This document shows positions 34,321-46,425 of a stretch of DNA of 64,000 bases, piece after piece. The notes under the pieces are model-generated. The model saw only the letters and a list, made by a program, of their open reading frames with translations. It searched no databases and was not told the DNA's origin. The stretch's first letter is position 1. Every line of letters starts with the position of its first letter. Source of the DNA: Rhabditoides inermis. Taxonomy: Eukaryota > Nematoda > Chromadorea > Rhabditida > Rhabditidae. The stretch lies in NCBI GenBank assembly GCA_963966185.1, contig CAWZYM010000402.1, positions 483,001 to 547,000 on the forward strand, read 5' to 3'. Made by a program: the position numbers and the translations under genes.

Positions 34321-35537
34321 CTGCAAATGGAATCATATATTTTGTTTTAAATGAATGTTCACGGAATATACTCTATAAAATTGGATCGCGTTGCGCAGCA
34401 GTTGAGAACATCATGCGGACTTTGAAGAGGAAATATTGCATTTTACTAGTGCGTTTGTTGCGCTAGTTCAAGTTTTGTTGGCTATCACTCGTTTTTGGCT
34501 ATCAATAATTTTCATCAAATGTCACGGTTCGAATCGAGTATCGGGTAAGATCGTTTATATATAACCAGAGTTTCCGCGCGCTTGACTTGTGATCAGTGGG
34601 ATAAATCATAGATGATTGTTAATCGCTCAGAGCCCCGCGCGCCCCTAGGGCTAATCCACTCCAATCCAATCCACTATCGACCACCCTTCTATGAAGACGT
34701 GCGTGCATCGTCTACTTCTAGAAGACGTCATCCGTGAAATCGGAGCGGGGAGAGTGGGGGGGAGAGACAGAGAGAGAGATAGAAAGAGAGAGAGAGAGAG
34801 AGGGAGGCGCGAGCTAATCAGGCGTGCCACAACACACACACATACACACACACACGCGGAGTGCGGCGCACATTCAAAGCATTCGGACGACAACTACAAC
34901 TACACATGAGGATATATATGATTCGAGGATGATCGCCGCACCAGCCGAAATCGAGACGGCCGATTCGAATCGATATGCGCGCTAGTTGGTGGCGGGCGCT
35001 CCAATGCGCGGCCTACCGTACCCCACCCTGACTCCGCCCCCTTTTTGACCCCCATGTGTTGAATGAATGAATGCTGCTGCTGCGTGTGCGCTATCGATAT
35101 GCCGTGTTAACAGTGATGTAGTGTGATTGAGATATGCTTTATTTTGGATGCGTATTACGAACAGTTTTATGCAGGAAATGTGTTTCGTCAATTGCAAGTG
35201 CACTATGATTAGGTTCCCAGTTTTTCATTGCGAACAGCACGTTTCTTTTTTTACTAAATGCGTAATGAATCACTTTTTTTACTGTCATATCTACATTTCA
35301 TATCTACCGTATCCACGGTGTGAATTTCGCGCGCAACACACTCTTCTCTCTCTCTCTCTTTCACAATGCGGCTCTTTGACAATCGATGCTCGTCGCAGCG
35401 AGAGAGCGGGTGAAACGGGGAGCGCGCGGGGCAAAGACACGGAATCCGGAACAACGAGACGCAGAGAAAGAGAGACGGGGAGAAAATTGTGCATGGACGA
35501 CTAACAAGTTCGCATACACACATGTATGGCGAGTTGC

Positions 35538-35577
<40 letters not shown>

Positions 35578-38500
35578 TGGGACGAATAGAGAACACGAAA
35601 CAGAGGGCTGGACTGCGAAGCTCTATACGCATATATCTACACTGTATGCGTATACGGTAGAGGCGAGAGTATTTTATTCTGTCAGCCGTCAACCGGCGAC
35701 AAATCACCCCCGGTCGGTTATCGCCACTCATCTGATCTATCTATCGCGCACTCTTTCCCTCGCCTCTCTCGCCAGCGCGCACTATCTCGCGCGCTCACTC
35801 CACTCACTCACATCCGGGCGTTGCACAACTACACATAGGCAGATCGTGTATGATGATAGGTTGCATAACGGACCACTTCCGGAGAAAGAGAGAGGGGGGA
35901 ACCTCGGGAAAGGGAGGGGATCTGAGAGGAGGACCATATGCCATGGAGTAATTGAGACAAGGGTGTCAGCAAGCTGACGTAAGATGACAGTTTGGATGAG
36001 AGAGGAGGAGAAGCTGGTTTAAAGCGTGATCAGTCTTTTCGAAAATTGTCTCAAAAATAGTTCGAAGTGGTTGGAGGGCAATCGTAGATGGACATGGTTT
36101 GAAGCTATTCGGAGGTAGTTTAGAGTAGTTGGGAGGTAAGTAGGCAGGCTTTTTAGGAATAGAAGAGACTGACCGCTACTTTATGAAAGAAAGAGGAGTG
36201 ACGCTACTGTGGAATGTGTGTCGTCGTCGTTTTTTTTCTTGTTCTATAGGTGTCATGATCCGATTGGTGTTCCCTCTTGGAGAGAGTGACTCTCCCCCTT
36301 CCCTCTCTCTAGTATCCACCTGCCCCCATTGTAACTCTCTGTACCTCGAATCACTTCCGGTCCACTGCCGCAACTCTCCCACTTTCGTCCGCTCTCTCAC
36401 CCCCCTCTTTCTCTGCTCCTCCACCGCGCGCCACACACTCTCGCCCAACCGGCTGACATGCAGCTCTAATTGGAGGGGGATCTCTTCAGCTCTCGACTCT
36501 CATTGTCTTCCCAGTCCAATTGTGGGGTGTCCGTGTCGCTCAATCAAAACATCAAGCCAATTGCGAGAGCAAACTGGATTTCCTGATCATGGCGATGGGT
36601 GGCTTACACGCGCGATCCAATTAGTCTATCACACCTTTCTAATGAACCCACCACTAACAATCCCCCTACACAAGCAACCCATTGTGTGCTGCCGCAAAAA
36701 TGTATGCCCAACAAAAATTCCGGAGCGCCTCGAAATTCCACGCGCCTAATATGTTAATGGCAGGGCTTCGGAGGCGGCGGCGGCAGTATTGCGCAGCTGA
36801 CGTGCCCATTACCTTAGTACCTGTAATTAACGCTAGCGGCAACATGCGTGTAACAGGCTGGCTGCGGATAATCCGGGATGTGAGGAGCGGCGGCTGACCT
36901 GCGGCGCAGTCGGGCGGAAGTCGGAGACAGCGAGACAAGACAAGACAATGACAGCGAATGATGAGTGGATTAGTGTGGTGACACGCGCGCCGACACAGCG
37001 GGTGGCACAGTGTGCAGAGGTATGACTCAATTGGGATGGGTATAATGATTTGTCGAGGGTAGTGTACGGCAGCATCAGTTTTGGTGTATGAGTACGAATC
37101 AGCTCTATGAAGCTGAGTATGGATCACATTCTGAACAACGCTGAACATCAAAGTTTGTTCTGAAGTTCTTCCTGAGGTTCACATCGAGAAATTAGTGTTG
37201 TTGTTTACTATATATACCCGCTAGATTACCATCCTTGATCACTGTAATCCAATAGAGCCAATGACTATCGGATCCGCGGACGAGTCCTATGAAATCGGAG
37301 ACGAACAGAGAGGGAGAGAGAGAGAGAGTGCGGGTACTGTACTCGGTAATTACCCCGCGGCGTTGTGTGTCGGCGACTGTCTATAGAAAGGGAGAGAGAG
37401 AGTATCGGCTGGCGCTAATGAGTTGATGTGTTATTGTAGCCACGCGCGCATCCTCTCTCCCTCTCTCTCCTCTCCCTCCCATATAATGATGATGACTTAT
37501 ACACAGAGAGACCGGGCTTGAAAGGTGAACAAGGTCAGTGCAAACTATACGTGCGTATACATCACACCAGTAATTAGGCCGAGTACGGTAACGGGGAGAG
37601 GAACTATTCGAAACTCTCGATAAACCTATCCATCGGTACGAGAACACTATGCCAAAATCGGCAAAGGAGTATGTGAGTATGCAGATTAGTGGTTCTCGAG
37701 AAATGAGTTTCGCGCGCAAAATTCGGCATTTTCGATGGAAATGCGTTCAGGGGTGGTGTGACAATAGTGATTCGAACGGAGGGCGAGAGAAGGAGCGAGA
37801 GAGGGAGAGAGGAGAAAGAGAGGTGAACAGGCAATGCAAAATGCAATGATTGTCGGAATAACGGGCGAACAAACGATCATCATTGCAATTGGTCAAGGCT
37901 GTCACTACTCAATCCCTCTTTTCACCCTAGACCTAAGAAAAAATGGTACAGAGGACTTGATAATATGAAGGGGTCAATTGCTTCGGAAATCATTTCGAAC
38001 TAGGTGGAAGTGTTTTTTTGAAAGTGATTCGAAACAGTTGGGAGACTCGGAGGTTGGTGGGAGTATTGGAAAGGCAAAACGAAAGGCGTTTTGCAAGGCA
38101 CTTCGGAGGTATGTAGTTAGAAGGTATTTCGGGAGTAATTTGACTGACCGATCCGGCAGGAATATCACTTGTTACTACATAATAACGCGCCAGAATCATT
38201 TCAGAAAGACAGAAGAGTCAGGAAAAGCGAAGATAAGTTTCCAGGAGACGAAAAAGAACACACATCATCTCATCTCGAAGATCCTATCAGAACGCAGTTC
38301 AAACCATAGCCCACTCTCGCCACCACTATATTCACGATTCAGATTTTATACGCGCTCACGATTCAGTGCTGCGTGTACCTAACCGGGCTAACGATACAGC
38401 CAGTAACCTCGACGGACGCGCTACACTACATCACTACATCTACAGGTAAGTCGTCGGGAAAAGCTCGACGCTACTCGCCGTGCACCCACTCGCAACACCG

Positions 38501-39382
38501 ACTACTACTCGATTGAGCGAGAAGAGATGGAGAGGGAGAGAGGGGGAGAGGATGCATCGAATCGCCAACACGCACACGCATACACACACACCGGAATTCA
38601 TCGATGCATCACCAATCGCGCCCCTTCGAGTGAACTCACCTTGTGTGTGTGTGTGAGTCTGTGCGGCAGAGGCAGAGTCAGAAGGCGCGCTCAGTTGTCG
38701 CTCGCTCCACCGCTCCCGACGAGCAGCACCGTGAAATCCACTCAAGTCGCTCGGAAACGGGGCGGAGCACCCGCGCCCGCCGGCCAATCGAGGCGCGCCG
38801 GGGGCGGGGCGAGGCGCGCGGCGGCGAATGAGCGCCGCCGCGCTCGCTACCGTCGCTGCCCGGCTGATTCGATTAGCCGCCGAGTTGTGATCATCCTGAA
38901 TGGATGAACTCGACCGCACTCGAGACTCGCGAGTAGTTGGCGGCACGCAACGGCGACGAGCGGCCGACGAGCAGCCTGCGTGAATGTGTCCCTGTCGCTC
39001 CCTCAGCCAAATTCTCACCCCCGTATTCTTTACATTTCACTGTATTTGGCTAAACCGTACTGTTATTGCACCCAGCACTGTCTTTGTGCCACGGTTTCGT
39101 CGCATAATAACCGGTACGTTTGGAGTTACGGTAGCGCGCGCGCGTAATAATTCGGGTCTGCGCTGTGAGCGCAATTTGTATCGACCGGGACGTACAAAGT
39201 CAATTTGTAGTAGCAGGAAGCGCGCACCTCGCTTCACTGAACGCGGACCAGATGGAGAGTGGGGCGAGGGTGTGCGGTGGGGTGGGAGAGAACAAAGATA
39301 GCCACACGCGAGACAGCAGGTATATCGCGGAGGGCAGAGAGAATGTCGGATTAGTGGCACTCACATGTTACCGGTTGTCCTC

Positions 39383-39428
<46 letters not shown>

Positions 39429-40096
39429 GGAGCCAGTCGTGGTGGTCGTGGTTCCTCCTTCCTAGTCCGAAATCTCGAGACTCACCCCGTTTCACAGCCC
39501 ATCGCACTCGGCGCAAAAAAAGTGGGCGCGCCGATTCGATGATATCTTCAGATGGTTGAAAAAAGCACATGTCTAAACGACTATGTGTATCTCAATGCGC
39601 GGCGCAAAACATGTGTTGTGTCCATTTCCATTGTTGGTCTGGGAAGGGCTGTGGAAATGGTGTCACGTCGGTTGAGGCGTCAATTTGCACCGAGGGAGCA
39701 TATTCATAATCAATCAGCGCACCTCAACGCTTGACTTGTTGCCATCTGGCAGTGGCCGGAGGGCAGCGCGCGCGCGCGAATTAGCTGCTCGACATATGTT
39801 TCCCTACGACTCTCAGGTGCGAGAGCCAGCCGAGCGGCGATCAAAAAGGGCGCCGCCGCGTCATTACCTGATTAGCGCATCCAGAAAGCGTGTGCAAATA
39901 CGTGACATCACGCAGCACACCTGTTGTAAAAGAGATTACTGTAATCCTCGAACCTCGAATCGATAGTCGTGAGGTGGTGGCTGGCTCATTATTGACGTTT
40001 GTTTACACGAGTCGCGCCTAGGGGAGGATACGGTAGAGCCGCCACCGCGTTAGTTCGGCTTGGCTGCGTTTCCTCCATCGACGTTTTCCCCCCCCC

Positions 40097-40142
<46 letters not shown>

Positions 40143-40376
40143 GGCGTCTTGAAGCTCACATCGACTTGCCATAGAACCGGGCTAGGGAGACACACACTGT
40201 CTAAAGCACAGAAAATATGGCATGAGTATAGTTTGCGATGATGTCACCATGATTCCGTGAGATAAGCTCACTGATATGTTCCAATTCAGGCTTATCACTG
40301 ATCGCAATCTCTGAGGGATCATAAAGTGGATGGAATATAAGGAGACTCGAAATGAAGAAGATACTCAAGCTCGGTC
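34321..40376. other. Non-coding flank between vab-3 and the lectin gene
   Basis: About 6 kb without a supported exon; it probably carries the vab-3 upstream regulatory region. It holds several microsatellites: GA 34763-34802, GT 35541-35576, GA 39387-39421, CT 40100-40138. There is also a GC-rich patch near 38755-38850. Confidence 0.5.
38755..38850. promoter_or_regulatory. GC-rich promoter-like patch
   Basis: The most GC-rich stretch of the region. It contains GC boxes (GGGGCGGAG, GGGGGCGGGGCGAGG) and a CCAAT motif (GCCAATCG). It may be a distal vab-3 promoter, but no transcript evidence is available. Confidence 0.3.
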
Positions 40377-41563
40377 ATGGATCGATTTGTGCTTCTGCTC
40401 GTCGTTTTTGCCGTGGTTTCCAACGCGGTGAGTTTTCTTCTTATCTTCAAATCGTCCATCTTTCTCTTTCTCTACAAATATATATATCTTTATCTTCTAG
40501 CTCTAATTAGAATACTCTAGGCGCACGTTCCGTCGCGTCACCGTCGTGACAACTGGCTCTGCAAGGTGCGTATCGTACTAAAGTCTTCCGCCTTCAACTT
40601 CCTGTCTCATCATTTGAAACTCCATTACTTTATAGAAAAGAGTTTATAATATATTCACTAGGTCTGTTGGTCTGTTCTGCACAATTTTGAACGTTTTTAG
40701 CCGATCCCCGGGCATTGCCATTCGACGTGGACCTACTTCGAGCCGACAGACAGCTGCTACAAGGTAGTTCTCTCCTTTTCAAACTCACCTGCACAGAAAA
40801 AGGGTTATGTTCGAAACCGTTTCAACCGGCAAGACAAAAAACATACAGTAGAGATAAGTCGAATCATCACTATCGATCAACAAATCAAACATTTATTTTT
40901 ATTATGTCATATGTTTATCCGGATAGCACAATGTCATGACATTTTCATAAGTGCCATTGCAGCTCGCAGTAGCCGTTGAAGTACTGAGTTTTATCGTAAC
41001 TTTGAAATACTGCATCTCTTTCATTTCAGCGCTTCTTCTCCGCGTCGTGGTCGCAGAGGCTGACTGTGTCGCCCGCGGAGCCCACCTCACCTCCATACAC
41101 TCGCAGAATGAGCTCGACTTCGTTAACGGTAGCGTCTCGTCTATACGCCATAGAAGCAGAGCAGCTTCCAAATGTGCACAACATTAGTTTTTTACTTTAC
41201 CTATTCACAACTTTCACGAAATTCGCTCGATTTGTACGGAGATCATGTACAGTCAATTTACTATATGACAAGTCGCTATATAATACTGGAAACCTTGTTT
41301 TCAGAGATGTCTCGCTCGGGGCACAAGGAGAGCCAGCACCAGCAGGTGTGGATAGGGCTGCACAAGGTGGCCGACCAGTGGAAGTGGAGCGACGGCAGCG
41401 AGGTGGGTGGAAGAGAGAGCGAGATAGAGAGAGGGAGAGAGCGAGAGAGAAAGAGAGAGAGAAAGAGGAGGGAGAGAGAGAGAGAGGGGAGGAGGAGGAG
41501 GGAGAGAGGGAGAGAATGGAAGAAAAGAGAGGGAGAAGATGGAAGAAAAGAGAGGGAGAAGGA

Positions 41564-41614
<51 letters not shown>

Positions 41615-41713
41615 GAGGGAGAGAGGAGGGAGAGAGGAGGGAGAGAGGAGGGAGAGAGGGAGAAAATGGAAGAAAAGAGAGGGAGAAGATGGAAGAAAAG
41701 AGAGGGAGAAGGA

Positions 41714-41755
<42 letters not shown>

Positions 41756-41829
41756 AGGAGGAGGAGGGAGAGAGGGAGAGAATGGAAGAAAAGAGAGGGA
41801 GAAGATGGAAGAAAAGAGAGGGAGAAGGA

Positions 41830-41867
<38 letters not shown>

Positions 41868-41940
41868 GGAGAGAGGAGGGAGAGAGGAGGGAGAGAGGGA
41901 GAAAATGGAAGAAAAGAGAGGGAGAAGATGGGAGAAAAGA

Positions 41941-41988
<48 letters not shown>

Positions 41989-42042
41989 GGAGAGAGGAGG
42001 GAGAGAGGGAGAAAATGGAAGAAAATAGAGGGAGAAGATGGC

Positions 42043-42110
<68 letters not shown>

Positions 42111-42474
42111 GAGCGAGATGACCGCTTTCAAGTGGCAGAGGGACGTGGCAGAGGGACCAGCCGAATCACAGCCGCGATCACTGCGTGCAGGTAAACAACA
42201 ACAAAAACCATTATATTTTATATCAGTCAAGCTTCATCGGCTCACAGCACAGTACCAAAACACTCGAATACGGGGCACACACTACAGTGAAACTCTCGCC
42301 ATATACCAAAAGCGTACCATAACAGTGAACAGGCACAACTTACGACATTTGAGACGTTCGCGGACGAGTCTGACAGTCGGACAGTCGGGCTGACACCACC
42401 TGGGTGAGTGGAAGCCGCACGAGTGCTCGAAGGAGGCGCGCGCCTACGCATGCAAGCACCCCGCACTCCATTAG
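40377..42474 (+). CDS. C-type lectin-like secreted protein, possibly a pseudogene
   Basis: Exons seen: 40377-40427 (signal peptide MDRFVLLLVVFAVVSNA), 40521-40565, 40701-40763 (HCHSTWTYFEPTDSCYK), 41030-41128, 41305-41402 (VWIGLHKVADQWKWSDGSE), about 42138-42190 (TWQRDQPNHSRDHCVQ) and about 42409-42474 (GEWKPHEC to YACKHPALH). Together they form one C-type lectin fold with its WIGL, W-SDG, C and WND-loop landmarks. In the fourth exon the frame changes between SASWSQ and EADCVARGAHL; one G appears to be missing near 41058. The exon 6 and 7 acceptors are poor and the frame over the GEW segment is closed upstream. A 715-base polypurine intron lies between exons 5 and 6. It is either a decayed lectin gene or an assembly error near the repeat. 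Ca-ligand motifs such as EPN are not clear. Confidence 0.65.
41404..42119 (+). repeat. Polypurine GA minisatellite with higher-order structure
   Basis: About 715 bases almost without pyrimidines on the plus strand. GA runs alternate with a repeated block built of GGAGAAAATGGAAGAAAAG and GGAGAAGATGGAAGAAAAG, recurring about every 180 bases (near 41510, 41660, 41780, 41900 and 42010). It lies in the lectin intron directly after the GTGGGTGG donor. Long frames over it on both strands are artefacts. Confidence 0.95.
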
Positions 42475-43003
42475 CCGATTCTGCAAGGACAACAGCGTGC
42501 GATTTCTCCTTTGCGCCGCCCGCATGTAGGACTGTCGACAGTGTTATGCTATACATTGCTATACCCACTCTACCCGACAAGCTTACCAATTGTGGCAAGA
42601 CTCTTTTGTTAAGTTTTTCCATGCATCTATAAAATGATTCATTTTTTATTAAAACATGTTTTCGTTAGCAAGTGATAAACACAACTGATGAAGTTTTGTT
42701 CTGCCGTAATTCTGACTGGGAGACGCTGAAAGACTCGTGAAACTATAAATGTTGCAGTAGATCGTTATTTCATCTATATTTTACTAATTTTTGTTTGCAA
42801 AATATTTCACTCTTTGGTTCACCTTTATCTTATTACTAGGAGAATATTATTTTACCCCGCCCTTCGTTGTCTCATTAAATACCTGAAGGACATGGACAGT
42901 GCGAAAAATGGCTGGAACGTTGCAGTCAAAAAAAATCAAGATGCAACTTGATTGCTCTCAAAATACATACGATGGCGATCAATCTAGGGATAGCAGCCGT
43001 GTG

Positions 43004-43047
<44 letters not shown>

Positions 43048-43069
43048 CCCGCAACACACAATAAAATCG
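42475..43069. other. Intergenic region upstream of the F-box gene
   Basis: No exon recognised. A (CT)n tract at 43009-43044 ends about 25 bases before the F-box start codon. Confidence 0.5.
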
Positions 43070-44614
43070 ATGCGCGATCACTGCGCAATGTTCGCGTGCC
43101 TGCCGACTGAGCTCTTGTCGCGCGTCGTCGCGTTGCTGTGCTATGAGGACGCGCGCGCTCTCATGCTCGCCTCGCCCGACCTACTCATCCGCTCGCCCAT
43201 CGGACTGCGCATCGAATCGTTTGTCGCTCAGGAAAGAGAGGTGAGTGATTTTGTCTCTTCGCAAGACATTCGGGAGTGTTTCGAAGTGATAGCAAGGCAT
43301 TCCGAAGTGATCGGGGGTATTCGGGAATGTTCGGACATTGGAGAGTGTTTTGCAGAGACCGACCGCAACTAAACGTTCTATAACCCATTACGCAATATTT
43401 CAGATTGCACTTGAATTCGACGACTTCCATATAGTGATTCGCTATCGAGATTCGCATGTCTTTCACGATTTTGTTATTGCGATTTTGCAACGGTCGAGCA
43501 TTCGACAACTGATCTGGGTGAGTATGAATTCACTTATATTGTTCATGCGAATCTTGTTTAGAGTGTGAATTGGCCCTTGGACTCGTGGGTGACAATCGTT
43601 AATGGTCTGGCAGGATATCGTGTGAATGTGGAGTCATTTCGAATGGTACACCTTCAGGATGTCTTCAAAGCAACATTTTTTTTTCAGGAAAATAATCAAA
43701 ACCCTAAATTTTCGAATGTTGCTAAACAATTTTGTCAATGTATACGCGCAAAGGAGGTACGTATACTTATATTGTTGATGTTTATATAGTATATCCATGT
43801 TTAGGTAACACTTGGAACACACTGTTCTGGTTATGAAGACTTGCTCAACCTTGATATTGTAACGGAAATGTGGCTAGAAGTAGTATTACTCGTGATATTT
43901 TCAGGTCCGAAAATGTTCTGCATTACACTTGTCTCTCTTCAGTGATGTAGTCGATTCCGCGGTCTTATTATCCTTTGCTGCATCCCGAATCACGACACAC
44001 ATCCTACCCAGCGCAATTCCAGCAGCGATTCAAATTGTACAGGTTCGTGTTTCACTAGCATGTCTTTTCCACTGTACTTATTACGCGTCTAACGTAATAC
44101 GTCAGCGGGAATCGAAAATGTTTGTGTATAAACCTTCTTTAGACGTGATAATTTCAGGTCCACAAATGTTTTGCGTTGAATGGGGGGACCTTTACCTTTA
44201 CCTTTATTACTTTAGACCACGTTGCGCGGAGGACGGGTTGTCACGCTGCTCGACGTGAAGTGGTTGACGCGCGATGCGGGAGATGCAGCCTGGCGAGCGG
44301 TCGCCGACAGGGAAACATACACGACCAAAGCCGTGCGAGCAGATCACACATACAAGTGAGTCGTGGCCCGCACTTTGTCTTCGGTATCCGAACAGGCTGG
44401 CCTTTGGCAGTAGTCACACTCCTCATCGATGTTGCAGAGTCGACATTGTTAGCGAGACGTTCACGATGAAGTTTCAAGGAGCTGCCGGGTTTGAGGCGTG
44501 CGTTTTTGGATAGATTGAGCATGTCATCAACACAATGTTTTCAGGACCTTACGCGTGCAGAAGAAAAGCCGACAGACATCTTTCCGTTTTGAAGTGACAA
44601 AAGTTAGAGATTGA
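43070..44614 (+). CDS. F-box domain protein
   Basis: Eight exons: 43070-43240, 43404-43517, 43562-43756, 43805-43879, 43905-44042, 44216-44355, 44438-44497 and 44545-44614, in frame throughout, about 320 residues. Residues about 7-45 (FACLPTELLSRVVALLCYED and on) read as an F-box: LP at the start, L/V spacing and a final LASPDLL helix. F-box proteins bridge Skp1-Cullin ubiquitin ligases to a substrate through the rest of the protein. The remainder (DFHIVIRYRD, SWVTIVNGLAGYRV, HILPSAIPAAIQIV, VVTLLDVKWLTRD) matches no motif I can name, although large nematode F-box families often have such rapidly evolving tails. Short introns and TTTCAG acceptors are typical of worms. Confidence 0.75.
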
Positions 44615-44901
44615 TGACATGTGAATGTAGTTAAATTATGTAAGTGATCTCAAGCATACTTGTAAACGTTTCGATCTGTGAAAATATAAACAAATACCAA
44701 TTTAAATCGTATGTGAATGTATACTGTTACTGTACATGTGAATGTTTGCTGTTCAGTTTTGTGACCTATGGTTTCTATGGCGCCTTGGAACACTTGCCAA
44801 TGGAGTCGATCCCTCCGCAGAACAATCCCTTGAATCTTCTCGGTGTGAAGACATTCAGAAAAAAAACTTCAGCAAGTGTCCTGCTTCATCTGAGACAATG
44901 C
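44615..44901. other. Spacer between the F-box gene and the tRNA array
   Basis: No feature recognised. The array starts at CACGTTTTAGC near 44902, which corresponds to the sequence just beyond the 5' end of a tRNA-Ile gene. Confidence 0.5.
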
Positions 44902-45019
44902 CACGTTTTAGCAACGCAGTGTTCCGAATTCGATTTCTCTCGTATTTCATTTGACAACATCTCGACTCGATTTCAGTAAACACACTCTCATGCATTGTAG
45001 ACAGCAAGCAGTAAACGCA

Positions 45020-45132
45020 GCACGGATGGCCGAGTGGTCTAAGGCGCCAGACTCAAGCGATCGCTTCATACGAGCATGTGTGGGCATTCTGGTATCGGAA
45101 ACGATGCGTGGGTTCGAACCCCACTCCGTGCA
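45020..45132 (+). tRNA. tRNA-Leu(CAA), unit 1
   Basis: Acceptor stem GCACGGA pairs perfectly with TCCGTGC. The anticodon stem CCAGA/TCTGG encloses CT-CAA-G, a 29-nt intron follows the base 3' of the anticodon, and a class II variable arm (ATCG/CGAT) and T arm (GTGGG-TTCGAAC-CCCAC) complete a standard eukaryotic tRNA-Leu. Boxes A and B are intact and TTTT follows within ten bases. CCA is not encoded. Mature length 84 before CCA. All later tRNA-Leu entries match this unless a difference is stated. Confidence 0.95.
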
Positions 45133-45179
45133 AATCTTTTGCCAAAATGTAGTGGCAGTACACTGAACAACAAAACTTT

Positions 45180-45264
45180 TGCTCCATGGGAGGATCGAAC
45201 ACCCGACCTCGGCATTTCTTACAACATATAAGTACCACGCGCTAACCGACTGCGCCAATGGAGC
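45180..45264 (-). tRNA. tRNA-Ile(UAU), unit 1
   Basis: Acceptor GCTCCAT/ATGGAGC, anticodon loop CT-TAT-A, an 11-nt intron, and T loop TTCGATC give a tRNA-Ile decoding AUA. A TTTT terminator follows. Here the T stem has one T-T mismatch (GGGTG for GGGAG). Later tRNA-Ile entries match the canonical form (GGGAG/CTCCC T stem) unless stated. Confidence 0.88.
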
Positions 45265-45381
45265 ACGTTTTAGCAATGCAGTGTTCCAAATTCGATTTCT
45301 CTCGTATTTCATTTGACAACATCTCGACTCGATTTCAGTAAACACACTCTCATGCATTGTAGACAGCAAGCAGTAAACGCA

Positions 45382-45494
45382 GCACGGATGGCCGAGTGGT
45401 CTAAGGCGCCAGACTCAAGCGATCGCTTCATACGAGCATGTGTGGGCATTCTGGTATCGGAAACGATGCGTGGGTTCGAACCCCACTCCGTGCA
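45382..45494 (+). tRNA. tRNA-Leu(CAA), unit 2
   Basis: Same as unit 1; the downstream spacer is the TTACC/TTTTGG type. Confidence 0.95.
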
Positions 45495-45541
45495 AATCTT
45501 TTACCAAAATGTTTTGGCAGTACACTGAACAACAAAACTTT

Positions 45542-45626
45542 TGCTCCATGGGAGGATCGAACACCCGACCTCGGCATTTCTTACAACATATAAGTACCAC
45601 GCGCTAACCGACTGCGCCAATGGAGC
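45542..45626 (-). tRNA. tRNA-Ile(UAU), unit 2
   Basis: Carries the same T-stem mismatch as unit 1. Confidence 0.88.
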
Positions 45627-45743
45627 ACGTTTTAGCAATGCAGTGTTCCAAATTCGATTTCTCTCGTATTTAATTTGACAACATCTCGACTCGATTTCAG
45701 TAAACACACTCTCATGCATTGTAGACAGCAAGCAGTAAACGCA

Positions 45744-45856
45744 GCACGGATGGCCGAGTGGTCTAAGGCGCCAGACTCAAGCGATCGCTTCATACGAGCA
45801 TGTGTGGGCATTCTGGTATCGGAAACGATGCGTGGGTTCGAACCCCACTCCGTGCA
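45744..45856 (+). tRNA. tRNA-Leu(CAA), unit 3
   Basis: Canonical; last tRNA-Leu before the retroelement. Confidence 0.95.
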
Positions 45857-45903
45857 AATCTTTTACCAAAATGTTTTGGCAGTACACTGAACAACAAAAC
45901 TTT

Positions 45904-45983
45904 TGCTCCATGGGAGGATCGAACTCCCGACCTCGGCATTTCTTACAACATATAAGTACCACGCGCTAACCGACTGCGCCAAT
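45904..45983 (-). pseudogene. tRNA-Ile(UAU), unit 3, split by the retroelement
   Basis: Body, anticodon arm, intron and 3' acceptor strand are intact, but the 5' acceptor strand is cut after the fifth base. The missing bases (GCTCC on the minus strand) resume at 52042-52046, on the far side of the 6-kb insertion. A single extra T at 52041 is the only possible target-site duplication. Confidence 0.92.
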
Positions 45984-46073
45984 AAATAATAAACGCAACA
46001 TAATAATTGCGATAACAAACAAAACAAAAAAGGGGGTGAGACAGAGAGAAAGACAGAGAGATAAAAGATAAAA

Positions 46074-46146
46074 GCCGTTTCGGGTGTAAAACGCTATACG
46101 GCAAAACTTTGTCCCTCCCACCCTCGTCAGTAACGATAGAGAGACG
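46074..46146 (-). ncRNA. Hammerhead-like ribozyme core in the element 3' region
   Basis: Minus strand: CGTC (46143-46146), a 12-base gap, CTGACGA (the CUGANGA core), then GGGTG, a ~30-base loop and CACCC forming a perfect five-pair stem II, then GAAACG. ACG can pair with the CGT before the putative cleavage C, giving a three-pair stem III. The 12-base gap does not form a convincing stem I, so activity is uncertain. The duplicate is at 50611-50683. Confidence 0.3.
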
Positions 46147-46425
46147 TGTAATTTTTGAATGGATAGTATTGTATATGGTATATAAAAAGAAAGGAAAGAA
46201 AACGCGAAATAACTATCATAAGCAAGCAAGTTACAAGTAATGAGCACAAAACAGTGTGGAGACGCTTGAGAATTTGTTTGTGAGTGACTGCGCGAGGCAG
46301 TGGGATGGGTGTGGCGTGGCTACAGCGTAGTCTGCCGTAGGTCTCCTTGAGGTCACTCGCACTGAGTGTGCAGTGCTGGGTTTAGTTCAAAGATCAATAT
46401 TTCCGGTGCGGGCGTTAATCACTTC

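Noticed and set aside
36183..37151. 188- and 161-residue frames upstream of vab-3
   Set aside because: No splice sites, domain or codon bias supports them; they overlap on opposite strands.
41066..42393. Long reading frames of 280-340 residues on both strands
   Set aside because: They translate a GA/CT polypurine repeat (Arg-Glu-Arg or Ser-Leu-Ser strings) in all frames. Only the lectin exons at the edges are real.
43640..43690. Additional intron in F-box exon 3 at the TTTTTTTTTCAG
   Set aside because: No GT donor lies upstream at a usable distance, and the frame is open straight through.
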